Assembly (NCBI GenBank): GCA_963795935.1
Contig: CAWCJO010000009.1
Location: forward strand, 124,001-188,000
Direction of reading: 5' to 3'
From: JAICMB01 sp963795935
Lineage (GTDB): Bacteria > Acidobacteriota > Terriglobia > Bryobacterales > Bryobacteraceae
Length of the DNA: 64,000 bases
Shown: positions 8,482-17,335 of the stretch, in pieces
How positions within the stretch are numbered: the first letter of the stretch is position 1
How the letters are laid out: each line of letters opens with the position of its first letter
Notes under the pieces: generated by a model
Seen by the model: the letters and a program-made list of their open reading frames with translations, nothing else
What the model was told of the DNA's origin: nothing
The model's database searches: none
Translations under genes and position numbers: made by a program

Positions 8482-9819
8482 ATGCAACGCACATCTCAAG
8501 AAATCGTTCAAGAAAACCGCGACTACACCATGTTTTCGTGGTCGGTTCAAGGCGCCTCCGTACCGCTGCACATGACCCGCGCCCAAGGCGTCTGGTTTTG
8601 GGATGGGGATGGCAACCGCTGGCTCGATTTCAGCTCGCAACTGATCAATTTAAACGTCGGGCACCAGCATCCCAAGGTCCTCGAGGCCATCAAAAAACAG
8701 GTCGACGAACTGTGCTTTGCCAGCCCGGGCTTTGCGACCGAGCCTCGCGGAGTGCTGGGCAAGAAGCTTGCGGAAGTAACCGGACTCGCCAAAGCCTTCT
8801 ACACTCTCGGCGGCGCCGAAGCCAACGAAAACGCCATCAAAATGGCGCGCCTGTACACCGGCCGCGACAAGATCGTCACGCGTTACCGCTCCTATCACGG
8901 CGCCACCATGGGCGCCATGACCGCGTCGGGCGATCCGCGCCGCTGGCCCGTCGAGCCTGGCGTTCCCGGCGCCGTGCGGGTTTTCGATCCGTATTGCTAC
9001 CGCTGCCCTTTCGGCAAAACGGTGGATAGCTGCCGCCGCGAATGCGTCAGTCATATCGAAGAGATCATTCAGATGGAAGGTCCGCAAAATATCGCGGCCG
9101 TTTTGGTTGAAGGAATCACGGGGTCGAACGGTTTGCTCGTACCGCCGGACGATTATTTCCCCAAGCTGCGCGCCCTCTGCGATAAGTACAAAATTCTGCT
9201 CATCGACGACGAAGTGATGAGCGGCTTCGGCCGCACCGGCAAATGGCTCGCGACGCAGCATTACGGCATTAAGCCCGACATCGTCACCGCCGCCAAGGGT
9301 TTGACCAGCGGGTACATGCCGCTGGGAGCCGTGATCGTTTCGAAAGAGATCGCCGCTCATTTTGAGAACAACATGCTGTGGTGCGGATTGACCTACAGCG
9401 GCCATCCCGTATCGTGCGCCGCAGCCATTGCGAATCTCGCCGTATACGAAGAGGAGCGCCTCTTCGACAACGTCGCAACGCAGGGCCGCTATCTCGCCGA
9501 ACGCCTCTCGGCAATGAAGCAAAAATACGCCTGCGTGGGCGACGTGCGTTTCAAGGGACTGTTCAGCGTTCTCGAATTGGTGAAGAACAAGGAGACGAAG
9601 GAGCCGCTCGCGCCCTTCAACGGATCGAGTCCGGAGATGGCCAAGCTCGCCGCTCATCTGAAATCGCGGCGCGTGTACGCTTTCTCGCGGTTCAATATGC
9701 TGTGGGTGTGCCCGCCCCTGGTGATCTCGCAGGAAGAACTGAAGCTCGGCCTGGATGCCATCGAAGAGGCGTTGCAGGTCGTGGATGGATTGTTGCGAGG
9801 GCAGTCGGCCGCGGCGTAA
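8482..9819 (+). CDS. Class III PLP aminotransferase (beta-alanine:pyruvate type)
   Basis: A fold-type I aminotransferase of 445 residues that should convert beta-alanine (or 3-aminoisobutyrate) to malonate semialdehyde (or its methyl form). The PLP lysine is Lys272 in TAAKGLTSGYMPLGA. The cofactor acidic pair is in LLIDDEVMSGFGRTG and the phosphate-binding region in LGGAEANENAIKMAR. A cysteine-rich insert (DPYCYRCPFGKTVDSC) near 170-185 is common in several taurine/beta-alanine transaminases. An upstream ATG at 8437 would overlap the hydrolase gene; ATG 8482 (MQRTSQEIVQEN) is the better start. The amino donor is inferred from operon position. Confidence 0.9.
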   Translation: MQRTSQEIVQENRDYTMFSWSVQGASVPLHMTRAQGVWFWDGDGNRWLDFSSQLINLNVGHQHPKVLEAIKKQVDELCFASPGFATEPRGVLGKKLAEVTGLAKAFYTLGGAEANENAIKMARLYTGRDKIVTRYRSYHGATMGAMTASGDPRRWPVEPGVPGAVRVFDPYCYRCPFGKTVDSCRRECVSHIEEIIQMEGPQNIAAVLVEGITGSNGLLVPPDDYFPKLRALCDKYKILLIDDEVMSGFGRTGKWLATQHYGIKPDIVTAAKGLTSGYMPLGAVIVSKEIAAHFENNMLWCGLTYSGHPVSCAAAIANLAVYEEERLFDNVATQGRYLAERLSAMKQKYACVGDVRFKGLFSVLELVKNKETKEPLAPFNGSSPEMAKLAAHLKSRRVYAFSRFNMLWVCPPLVISQEELKLGLDAIEEALQVVDGLLRGQSAAA

Positions 9820-9963
9820 GCAACTGCCACCTAACCGTTCCTTGCGCCACATGGCTTCGCGGACGATCGCGACGCGCAGCGTGTGGAACCGAGCCGCGCC
9901 CGAAGGAAGCGGTCAGTTCTGCGACTCCAAGATAACCCTTAAGCGGTTGCGCGAAAATGAATC

Positions 9964-9971
9964 GGAGGTGA
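9964..9971 (+). promoter_or_regulatory. Strong Shine-Dalgarno for the semialdehyde dehydrogenase gene
   Basis: GGAGGTGA ends 3 bases before ATG 9975. It is the strongest match to the anti-SD in this operon and comes after a 155-base gap from the aminotransferase stop. This last gene may thus be translated independently or have its own promoter in the gap; no clear -35/-10 pair was picked out there. Confidence 0.75.
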
Positions 9972-9974
9972 ATC

Positions 9975-11489
9975 ATGGCAGTTGCGTCGGCAATCGGTGT
10001 AAAGCGGATCAGTCATTGGATTGGCGGAAAGGTGCGGGAGTCGGAGAGCGGCCGCTCCGGCGTCGTCTGGAATCCGGCGAGCGGCGAACAGCAAGCCTCC
10101 GTCGATTTTGCGGACGAGGACGAGGTCGATCTCGCGGTCGCGAGCGCGAAAGAAGCCCTCCAGTCCTGGCGCGCCGCCCCGCTGTCACGGCGCTCCGAAG
10201 TGATGTTCAAATTGCGCGAGCTGGTGGATGCCAACCGCCGCGCCATGGCTGAAATCATCACGATCGAGCACGGCAAAACGCTACCCGACGCGCTCGGAGA
10301 AGTCGCGCGCGGGCTCGAGAACATCGAGTTCGCCTGCGGCATTCCGAATCTGTTAAAAGGCGGCTTCTCCGAGCAGGTCAGCCGCGGTATCGACGTCTAT
10401 CAGATCCGCCAGCCTCTCGGCGTCGTCGCCGGAATTACGCCCTTCAATTTCCCCGCCATGGTGCCCATGTGGATGTTCGCGACCGCCATTGCGTGCGGCA
10501 ACGCCTTCATCCTGAAGCCTTCCGAGAAAGATCCCTCCGCGAGCTTGTTCATCGCCGAGCTGCTGCGCAAGTCCGGCCTGCCCGAAGGCGTCTTCAACGT
10601 CGTGCAAGGCGACAGAGTGGCGGTGGAACGGCTCCTGGAACATCCCGACGTGAAGGCCGTCAGCTTCGTCGGCTCCACTCCCGTTGCCCGTTCGATTTAC
10701 GAAACGGCGACGCGCCACGGCAAGCGCGTCCAGGCGCTCGGCGGAGCGAAGAATCACATGCTGGTCTTGCCGGACGCCGACATCGGCATGGCGGCGGACG
10801 CGGCGGTTTCGGCCGCTTATGGCTCGGCGGGCGAGCGCTGCATGGCTATCTCCGTCGTCGTTGCCGTGGGCGATGCCGCCGATCCCCTGATCGAGGCGAT
10901 TCGAGAACGCATGGGCAAAATCAAGGTCGGGCCGGGCATGGAAAGCGGCAACGAAATGGGCCCGCTGATCACGCGGGAGCATCGCGATAAGGTTGCCGCG
11001 TACGTCGAAAACGCCGCCGCCGAAGGCGCCACCGTTACCGTCGACGGACGTAAGCAAGAGGCCGGCCGCCGCCCCGGGCATTTCCTGGGAGCGTCCCTGC
11101 TCGACAACGTGAAACCGGGCATGCATTGCTACGACGACGAGATCTTCGGTCCCGTTCTCAGCATCGTTCGCGCCAAGACCTACGATGAGGCGCTCGAAAC
11201 CATAAACAGCAACCCCTACGGAAACGGGACCGCCATCTTCACCCGCGACGGCGGCGTTGCGCGCCAGTTCCAATTCGACGTGGAAGTCGGCATGGTGGGC
11301 ATCAATGTTCCCATCCCCGTGCCCGTATCGTATTACAGTTTCGGCGGCTGGAAAGCCTCGCTGTTCGGCGATCTGAACATGTACGGTCCCGAGGGCGTGC
11401 AGTTCTATACCCGCTCCAAAGTGGTCACGTCCCGCTGGCCCGATCCAGCGACCAGCCGCGTCGACCTCGGCTTTCCGCAGGTCCGGTAA
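9975..11489 (+). CDS. mmsA: CoA-acylating (methyl)malonate-semialdehyde dehydrogenase
   Basis: A 504-residue aldehyde dehydrogenase that should convert malonate or methylmalonate semialdehyde to acetyl- or propionyl-CoA with CO2 release. The catalytic cysteine is Cys289 in SAGERCMAIS, the MMSDH-type signature. The N-terminus opens KRISHWIGGK, and the C-terminus has GINVPIPVPVSYYSFGGWKAS, both typical of the CoA-dependent subgroup. It closes the reductive pyrimidine pathway and joins it to central metabolism. IolA of inositol degradation is the same family; the operon argues for a pyrimidine/beta-alanine role here. Confidence 0.93.
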   Translation: MAVASAIGVKRISHWIGGKVRESESGRSGVVWNPASGEQQASVDFADEDEVDLAVASAKEALQSWRAAPLSRRSEVMFKLRELVDANRRAMAEIITIEHGKTLPDALGEVARGLENIEFACGIPNLLKGGFSEQVSRGIDVYQIRQPLGVVAGITPFNFPAMVPMWMFATAIACGNAFILKPSEKDPSASLFIAELLRKSGLPEGVFNVVQGDRVAVERLLEHPDVKAVSFVGSTPVARSIYETATRHGKRVQALGGAKNHMLVLPDADIGMAADAAVSAAYGSAGERCMAISVVVAVGDAADPLIEAIRERMGKIKVGPGMESGNEMGPLITREHRDKVAAYVENAAAEGATVTVDGRKQEAGRRPGHFLGASLLDNVKPGMHCYDDEIFGPVLSIVRAKTYDEALETINSNPYGNGTAIFTRDGGVARQFQFDVEVGMVGINVPIPVPVSYYSFGGWKASLFGDLNMYGPEGVQFYTRSKVVTSRWPDPATSRVDLGFPQVR

Positions 11490-11504
11490 ACGGGTGCCTC
11501 CGTT

Positions 11505-11885
11505 GTGAGCAACTGGAGCGCCGCGGGCGCCGCGGCCTTAGCGCTCGCCGTAGCCGCGGGAGCTTTCGGCGCCCATGCGCTCAAGGGCCGCCTCGACGCC
11601 TACGCCATGAGCGTCTACGAGAAGGCGGTCTTCTACCATTTCATCCACGCTCTCGGTCTGCTCGCCGTTCCCCTCTTCGCGCGGCTCGATCTCGTTTCCG
11701 GCGCCGCCGCCGGCCGCGTCTCGGCGCTGCTGCTCGCCGGCATCGTGCTGTTCTCAGGCAGTCTCTACGCGCTCGCGCTGAGCGGCGCGCGCCTTCTCGG
11801 AGCCGTAACGCCGTTCGGAGGCCTCGCTTTCATCGCCGCTTGGACGCTGCTGGCCTTCGATCTCATCAAACATTCCCGCCCCTAA
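11505..11885 (+). CDS. DUF423 small integral membrane protein
   Basis: A 126-residue protein with four predicted hydrophobic segments (about 6-25, 45-62, 75-95, 100-120). It has the DUF423 hallmarks GAFGAHALKG near the N-terminus and YHFIHALGLL, plus a central LFSGSLYALALSG. The start is GTG 11505, 15 bases after the dehydrogenase stop. The family is widespread in bacterial inner membranes and has no settled function, so nothing links it to the operon except position. Confidence 0.85.
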   Translation: MSNWSAAGAAALALAVAAGAFGAHALKGRLDAYAMSVYEKAVFYHFIHALGLLAVPLFARLDLVSGAAAGRVSALLLAGIVLFSGSLYALALSGARLLGAVTPFGGLAFIAAWTLLAFDLIKHSRP

Positions 11886-11932
11886 GTGATTTTTCTCCCT
11901 CTATTCGGTTATCCTGATCGAAAGGAGAATCG

Positions 11933-12214
11933 ATGCCCGCAAAGAAGAAGACAACGAAAGCGCAGAAGAAGGTCGGCAAGGTCATGCACGAGTTCAAGCA
12001 CGGCGAGTTGCACTCCGGATCGAAGAAAGGTCCCAAGGTCAAAAATCCCAAGCAGGCCATCGCCATCGGCCTCAGCGAAGCGCGGCGCGCCGGAGCCGAC
12101 GTTCCTCCAAAAAAGGGGAGCAAGAAAACCGCGTCCAAGAAGACGGCGTCCAAGAAGTCCGCTTCTAAAAAGATTCCAAAAAAGTCTTCGCGCAAATCCA
12201 CGAAACGCAGCTAA
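11933..12214 (+). CDS. Lys-rich small basic protein (DUF6496-like)
   Basis: A 93-residue protein. The N-terminal half has a conserved-looking core (KVGKVMHEFKHGELHSGSKK, then AIAIGLSEARRAG). The C-terminal half is a histone-H1-like lysine tail built of KKTASK/KKSASK repeats. A clear GGAGA lies just upstream of ATG 11933. Such proteins are usually called DUF6496; nucleic-acid binding is a reasonable inference from charge but is not shown. The gene ends convergently with rlmB, overlapping by 4 bases. Confidence 0.75.
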   Translation: MPAKKKTTKAQKKVGKVMHEFKHGELHSGSKKGPKVKNPKQAIAIGLSEARRAGADVPPKKGSKKTASKKTASKKSASKKIPKKSSRKSTKRS

Positions 12215-12930
12215 GACTTCGCCGGATTCCTCCGCCGCCACTCGAACAACGCCACGCCGGCCGCGACCGACACGTTCAGCGACGCGATCGCGCCCGCCAT
12301 CGGGATGCGCACCACCACGTCGCAATGCTTGCGAACCTGCTGGTGCAACCCGTGTCCCTCGCCGCCCAGCACAAACGCGGTCGGCAGCGCATACTCGACT
12401 TCGCTGTACAGCCGCTCGCCGCGCTCGTCCAGTCCGTAGATCCAGAATCCGCGCTTCTTCAACGCCTCGAGCGTCTGGGAAACGTTGCCGGTACGCGCAA
12501 CGGCCAGATGCTCCAGAGCGCCCGCCGCCGCCTTCGCCACCGTTTCGGTCAGCCCCGCGGCGCGCCGCTCTGGAATCACCACCGCGTTCGCGCCCGCGGC
12601 GTGCGCCGTCCGCACGATGGCCCCGAGATTATGCGGGTCCTCCACGCCGTCCAGCAGCACCAGCAGTTGCGCGCCCTCGACGGCACTGTTGAACCCGGCG
12701 TATTCGTGCGCCGCCCCCAGCGCCACAATGCCCTGATGCGCGGCCCCGTTCGCGACACGATCCAACGCCTCGCGCGCCTCGAACCGCACGGCGATGTTCC
12801 GCGCGCGGCACAGCTCGACCACCTCTTGTATGCGCGGCCCCCCCGCGCCGCGCGCCACCAGCACGCGATCGATCGCCCGGCCCGCCGCCAACGCTTCTTT
12901 GACGGGATGAATCCCCGCAAGCACGCTCAC
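12211..12930 (-). CDS. rlmB: 23S rRNA (guanosine-2'-O)-methyltransferase, RlmB/SpoU family
   Basis: A SPOUT-class RNA methyltransferase of 239 residues. An N-terminal substrate-binding domain opens MSVLAGIHPVKEAL and spans about 1-70. The trefoil-knot domain carries the three SpoU motifs: LDGVEDPHNLGAIVRTA near 93-109, FVLGGEGHGL near 190-199, and IPMAGAIASLNVSVAAGVALFE near 208-230. The length fits RlmB, which 2'-O-methylates a 23S rRNA guanosine in E. coli. Other SpoU paralogues share these motifs, so the exact nucleotide is inferred. Confidence 0.88.
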   Translation of the reverse strand: MSVLAGIHPVKEALAAGRAIDRVLVARGAGGPRIQEVVELCRARNIAVRFEAREALDRVANGAAHQGIVALGAAHEYAGFNSAVEGAQLLVLLDGVEDPHNLGAIVRTAHAAGANAVVIPERRAAGLTETVAKAAAGALEHLAVARTGNVSQTLEALKKRGFWIYGLDERGERLYSEVEYALPTAFVLGGEGHGLHQQVRKHCDVVVRIPMAGAIASLNVSVAAGVALFEWRRRNPAKS

Positions 12931-12970
12931 CCCCTCACCCTAGCACTGGCTCTGTTAGAATTGCCGTTGG

Positions 12971-13378
12971 ATGTTCGATCCCGCGCTCGAATCCGATTCC
13001 CAACCGCCGGAAATCCCCGACAAGCTTTACTTCCGGATCGGGGAAGTGAGCCGCCTGGCCGGGATCAAGCCTTACGTCCTGCGCTTCTGGGAGACGGAGT
13101 TTCCCGGCCTCGGTCCAAAAAAGTCCGGCTCCGGGCATCGGCTGTACCGCCGCAAGGACGTCGAGCTCGTCCTCGAAATCAAGCGCCTGCTCTATGACAA
13201 GCGCTTCACCATCGAGGGCGCCCGGAAATTTCTGGACGCCAAAGCCAAACCGGATTTGAAAGCCGCCGCCGCCGAGCGCAAAGCGGCGCGCTCGCAAACC
13301 CGGCTGTTCCAGGAACCCCTGCCCGATCTTCACGATATTAGGACCGAGTTGCGCGCCATCCTCGAACTGTTGAAGTAA
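12971..13378 (+). CDS. MerR-family transcriptional regulator
   Basis: A 135-residue regulator. The winged helix-turn-helix spans about residues 18-85: KLYFRIGEVSRLAGIKPYVL, then RFWETEFPGL and HRLYRRKDVELVLEIKRLL. A C-terminal helix of about 40 residues should form the dimer coiled coil. The effector domain is short and has no cysteine set, so metal sensing is not supported. This short subtype is common in Acidobacteriota and Deltaproteobacteria between housekeeping genes. Targets are unknown; it lies divergent from rlmB. Confidence 0.88.
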   Translation: MFDPALESDSQPPEIPDKLYFRIGEVSRLAGIKPYVLRFWETEFPGLGPKKSGSGHRLYRRKDVELVLEIKRLLYDKRFTIEGARKFLDAKAKPDLKAAAAERKAARSQTRLFQEPLPDLHDIRTELRAILELLK

Positions 13379-13465
13379 CCCCCACAGTCGTACTCCCCTC
13401 CTTATTTCTTACTTACTCCATTCCAGGCTTTCGCCGGTCCGCCGATGGAACTTCTAGGGAAATGC

Positions 13466-13696
13466 ATGATCCATCTAACCCGAATCAACCACCTCCCGCT
13501 GGTCTTGAATTCGGATCTGATTGAGCACATCGAAGCGACGCCCGACACCGTCATCAGCCTCACCAACGGACAGAAGTTCCTGGTGCTGGAATCTTCCGAC
13601 GATGTGATCTCGCGCATCATCGAGTTCCGCCGCTTAATCTTCTGCCCCGAGCCGCGCAGCCGCGCCATTGAGTCCGGCGGGGAGACGCGGATCTAA
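13466..13696 (+). CDS. flbD: Flagellar FlbD-family protein
   Basis: A 76-residue protein beginning MIHLTRINHLPLVLNSDLIE, the classical FlbD opening, then HIEATPDTVISLTNGQKFLV and a helical end. It is 3 bases before motA, and in many bacteria flbD precedes motA-motB. An in-frame ATG at 13445 would add seven residues with no family support. The protein is cytosolic and linked to flagellar assembly or motor function. Confidence 0.88.
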   Translation: MIHLTRINHLPLVLNSDLIEHIEATPDTVISLTNGQKFLVLESSDDVISRIIEFRRLIFCPEPRSRAIESGGETRI

Positions 13697-13699
13697 ACG

Positions 13700-14578
13700 A
13701 TGGCGGACCAGGAGCTCCCCACCCGCAAGCCGGCCGGCTCGAAACTGGATTTCGCCACTATCGCCGGCATCGTAATCGCTTTTACTGGAATTCTCGGGGG
13801 CCTCTTACTCGAGGGTGGCCGGATCAAGGATGTCGCGCAGGTTACCGCGGCGTTGATCGTAATGGGCGGAACGCTCGGCGCGGTATTGGTCAATACCCCC
13901 ATGCCGGTTTTCACCGGCGCGCTGAAGCGCTTTCGCGACGTCATTTTCGAGCGCCCCCACTCGCCCGACGCCATCATCGAGGCCGTCATCGGCTACGCCG
14001 CGAAAGCGCGGAAAAACGGGCTGGTGTCGCTCGAATCGGATACCGCCGGCATCGAAGATCCTTTCCTTCGTAAAGCTCTCACTTTGGCCGTCGACGGCGC
14101 CGACCTCCAGGAGATCCGAAAAATGATGGACCTTCAGATCGACGTGGAAGACCGCGACGCGCTCGCGCAGGCCCGCGTTTTCGAGAGCGCCGGCGGCTAT
14201 TCCCCCACCATCGGCATCATCGGAGCCGTGCTCGGCCTCATCCAGGTCATGAAAAACCTAGCCAACATCGAGGAAGTAGGGCACGGCATCGCTGTTGCCT
14301 TCGTGGCCACGGTCTACGGCGTAGCCCTGGCCAACATATTCCTGCTTCCGATGGCCAATAAGATGAAGGCGCGGATCCAGCAGGACACGCAGCGCAAGGA
14401 ATTGGCCTTGGAAGGCGTCGCGGGCATCGTCGAAGGCCTCAATCCCAAACTCATCCGCAGCAAACTCGACGCCTACAAGTCGCCCGAATCGGGAGCCGCA
14501 ACGAAGGCCAAGGCGGCGGGCGACAAGCAGGCGGCCGCGCCCGCCGGGGCGTCCCGCGCGGCCGCGGTGCGGACGTAA
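13700..14578 (+). CDS. motA: Flagellar motor stator protein MotA
   Basis: A 292-residue proton-channel stator subunit. Hydrophobic helices lie near 18-38 (TIAGIVIAFTGILGGLLLEG) and 45-65, with a cytoplasmic domain in between. The conserved pair of late helices begins with GGYSPTIGIIGAVLGLIQVM and ends VATVYGVALANIFLLPMANK. The proline in YSPTIG is the conserved channel proline. The C-terminal 40 residues are Ala/Lys-rich and longer than usual. It lies between flbD and motB with gaps of 3 and 6 bases, so the trio is an operon. Confidence 0.93.
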   Translation: MADQELPTRKPAGSKLDFATIAGIVIAFTGILGGLLLEGGRIKDVAQVTAALIVMGGTLGAVLVNTPMPVFTGALKRFRDVIFERPHSPDAIIEAVIGYAAKARKNGLVSLESDTAGIEDPFLRKALTLAVDGADLQEIRKMMDLQIDVEDRDALAQARVFESAGGYSPTIGIIGAVLGLIQVMKNLANIEEVGHGIAVAFVATVYGVALANIFLLPMANKMKARIQQDTQRKELALEGVAGIVEGLNPKLIRSKLDAYKSPESGAATKAKAAGDKQAAAPAGASRAAAVRT

Positions 14579-14584
14579 ACTCCG

Positions 14585-15421
14585 ATGCCACGGCGGCGCG
14601 GCGGCTCGCCCGAGCACGAAAATCACGAACGGTGGCTGGTCTCCTACGCCGATTTCATAACCCTGTTATTCGCTTTCTTCGTGGTCATGTTCGCAACCTC
14701 GCAGACCGACAAGGTCAAAGCGCAGCAGGTCTCCGACTCCGTGAAGAAGGCCCTCGCGGGCGAGCCGATCGCGGCCGTCATGGCCGCCATTCTCGGTACC
14801 GGACCCCCCAACAAGCCCCACGTTGAGACCCATAACGCCTCCCCGCCTCCGCCTCCCATTTCCAAACCGGCGGCCAACGAAGCGGGCCAGGTCGCGGAGT
14901 TGCTTCCCTCTTTGCAAGTGCTCTCCAAGGAACTGGCCGATGAGATTCGCGCCGGACGCATCGAGATCGGCATGACTCCGCGAGGATTGACGATCAGCTT
15001 CCAGCAAGCTGCCTTGTTTCCTTCGGGCACCGACGCGATCGCTCCGGATTCCTATCCCAGCCTCCAGAAAATCGCCAGAGCGATGAAACAGATCCCCAAT
15101 CCCGCGCGCCTCGAAGGCCATACCGACTCGCTGCCGATTCACACCTCCCGCTTCCGCAGCAACTGGGATTTATCCGCCGCCCGGAGCATCGCGCTGCTCG
15201 AAATGTTTACGGACCAATTCGCCGTCCCCTCCGAACGCCTGTCCATTGCCGGATATGCCGATACCGCGCCCATCGCCGCCAACGACACGGAACAAGGCCG
15301 GGCCCGCAACCGCCGCGTGGACATTGTAATTCTGAATGAGACGGGAGTGAAAGGGGAACCGGAGCGCAAGAACGGCGCCAAACCTGACGCGGGTTCTATT
15401 TCGGCCGGACCGCCGCCATGA
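14585..15421 (+). CDS. motB: Flagellar motor protein MotB (OmpA-like C-terminus)
   Basis: A 278-residue stator subunit anchored to peptidoglycan. One N-terminal membrane helix (WLVSYADFITLLFAFFVVMF) includes Asp23, the proton-binding residue. A Pro-rich linker near 85-100 follows. The OmpA-like peptidoglycan-binding domain (about 145-265) has LEGHTDSLPIHTSRFRSNWDLSAARS and the closing RARNRRVDIVIL. Its 3' end overlaps the convergent methyltransferase by 26 bases. Confidence 0.93.
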   Translation: MPRRRGGSPEHENHERWLVSYADFITLLFAFFVVMFATSQTDKVKAQQVSDSVKKALAGEPIAAVMAAILGTGPPNKPHVETHNASPPPPPISKPAANEAGQVAELLPSLQVLSKELADEIRAGRIEIGMTPRGLTISFQQAALFPSGTDAIAPDSYPSLQKIARAMKQIPNPARLEGHTDSLPIHTSRFRSNWDLSAARSIALLEMFTDQFAVPSERLSIAGYADTAPIAANDTEQGRARNRRVDIVILNETGVKGEPERKNGAKPDAGSISAGPPP

Positions 15422-16118
15422 GCCATATGTCGGCCGCGCCGATCCGATCGCCGTTCCCCACCTCCGGCATGCGCTTCAGAAACAGGTCTTCCAATTTCAG
15501 GACCTGAAAACCATCTCGCGACAATTCGGCCCGCACCAGAGCCGGGTCGATTTCGTGCATCTTGATCTGATCCGCCCTCGATTCGACGCGATGCGCCGGT
15601 AAACTGTAATCCGCCTACGACCAGCCGCCCGCTTTGAGCGATCGTAAAATCTGCGCCCCCATCGCTTGATAGCGCGTGAAATGGTGATACGAATTGACCA
15701 CCAGAACGGCCGCAAACGAATCAGCCGGAAGTTTGGGATCGTCCACTTCGCCTTTAACGATTTCCACGTTGTGCAATTCGAACAGCCGCGCTCTGCGATG
15801 AAGCCATTCCATCGACGCATCCGAGATGTCTTCCGCAAACACCTTCCCGCCCGGACCAACCATCGCCGACAACCGCATCGCGTAATAGCCGCCTCCCGCT
15901 CCCACGTCCGCGGCCCAATCCCCGGGGGAGACTTGCAATGCGTTCAGAACATCGCTGGCCCGCTGATATACTTCCCGATCGGCATCCCCAGCCTTGAAAT
16001 CCTCGATTGTGGATGGGTTGCCGACATTGACGCCGGAGGGCTGTTGAAAGGCGGCCGCCGGGCTGATCATCCCCGCCAGAACAATCAAACCGAGCGAAGC
16101 CGGCGCGCGCCGCAACAC
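15396..16118 (-). CDS. Secreted class I methyltransferase, interrupted by an in-frame stop
   Basis: Starting at GTG 16118, the protein opens with a signal peptide (LRRAPASLGLIVLAGMISPAAA). A SAM-binding core follows (DVGAGGGYYAMRLS, then FAEDISDASMEWL and VVNSYHHF). The frame stops at TAG 15615-15617 just after SLKAGG. The same frame then resumes as ADYSLPAHRVESRADQIK and runs to TAG at 15396-15398. The expected link LKAGGRLVVADYSLP appears if one base is lost and one gained around 15612-15625, so two compensating indels are more likely than a true nonsense mutation. A methyltransferase with an export signal is typical of Acidobacteriota; its substrate is unknown. Confidence 0.72.
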
Positions 16119-16173
16119 GGCTGGGATTATAGCGCATGAAGTCGGCGCACAACCCGTAGTACGCTTAGGTTTT

Positions 16174-16638
16174 ATGCAGGTCTGCGATATCTTCCTCTCT
16201 CTCGGCGAACCGGGCGTGGCGGAACTCATGCGCGGCATTTCGCTCGGCAAAATCAAGACGTTTCAGCTCTTCGATCGCTTGAAATGGCGCCTGCACGTAA
16301 ACAAGCTCAACACCGAGACCCTGCGCAAAATCGGCCCGCGAGTCTGGGAGCGGCTCCAGGAGCGCGACGACGAATTCGCCACCGAAATCTCGCAGGCCAT
16401 TCTGGTCTCGCACATGGATTTCATCCGCGAGGTGCTCGATTTTCTCGCCATCCCCCATCAGGACGGCTTCTTCGCCAAAGATATCGACGGCTCGAAATAC
16501 CTCACCGAAGGCTGGCAGCAGCGCACCTTCGACCACTTCAAAGGAAAGTTTCCCGACCCGCTGCTGCTATTCTACATAAACCACCTCGGCTGGGAATTGA
16601 TTAAAGAGGAGCGCCTGTTCGCTCCCGCGGCGGCCTGA
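16174..16638 (+). CDS. Uncharacterised protein, 154 residues
   Basis: A soluble, mostly helical protein with no signal peptide. It has a basic segment (IKTFQLFDRLKWRLHVNKLN) and an aromatic-rich C-terminus (WQQRTFDHFKGKFPDPLLLF then YINHLGWELI). I do not recognise a family. It uses ATG 16174, is complete in one frame and has normal GC, so it is a credible gene. It is followed by the ankyrin gene 15 bases later. Confidence 0.68.
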   Translation: MQVCDIFLSLGEPGVAELMRGISLGKIKTFQLFDRLKWRLHVNKLNTETLRKIGPRVWERLQERDDEFATEISQAILVSHMDFIREVLDFLAIPHQDGFFAKDIDGSKYLTEGWQQRTFDHFKGKFPDPLLLFYINHLGWELIKEERLFAPAAA

Positions 16639-16653
16639 TGAATCCCGGGGACT

Positions 16654-17329
16654 TTGATGAATAATGATTTTTTCGACGCCGTGCGCGCCGGCGATGCGGA
16701 TAAAGTCAGGCAACTGATCGAAGCCGATCCCGGCCTCCTGAGCGCCACGGACGAAAACGGTTTGGGCGCGTTCACGGTGGCCCGCTATTCCCGCCAGGAC
16801 GCCGTCGCGAAGCTGCTGCTGGACAAGGGCGCGCAACTGGACATCTTCGCCGCCGCCATGGCCGGGGTCGAGCAGCGCATGGTCGAACTGCTGGCGGCCG
16901 ATCGCGCGCTGGTCGGCGCTTACAGCCATGACGGCTGGACGCCGCTGCACCTGGCGTGCTTCTTTCGGGCACAAATCGTGCGCCGAGATTCTGCTGGCGC
17001 ACGGGGCGGACGTCCACGCGCGCTCCCGCAACGCCATGCGGAATACTCCGCTTCATGCCGCCGTCGCCGGGCGCAGCCGTGACGCCGTCGCCGTCGTTCT
17101 GGCGCATGGCGCGGACGCCAACGCGCGCCAACACGGCGGCTGGACGGCCCTGCACGCCGCCGCGCAAAACGGCGACCTCGAAACGGTGGCGCTGCTTCTG
17201 GCGCACGGAGCGGAGGCCGAATGCCGCGCGGAAAACAACCAGACCCCGCTCGATCTCGCGCTCACGAAAGGCCATGGCGGCGTGGTCGAGCTGCTCGACC
17301 GGCACTCCTCAAAAGCGAGCGGAGCGTAG
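16654..17329 (+). CDS. Ankyrin-repeat protein (one +1 frameshift)
   Basis: About 224 residues of ankyrin repeats. Recognisable units include DAVRAGDADKVRQLIEADPG, the consensus DGWTPLHLAC, NTPLHAAVAGRSRDAVAVVL, GWTALHAAAQNGDLETVALL and a last NQTPLDLALTKGHGGVVELL. The frame shifts near 16964-16970, where TTCTTTCGGG reads as if TTCTTCGGG gained a T; the protein then continues as GHKSCAEILLAHGADVHARS to TAG 17327-17329. No signal peptide; a cytosolic protein-binding role is inferred from the repeats. Its 3' end lies a few bases before pheS. Confidence 0.85.
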
Positions 17330-17335
17330 AGGGCC

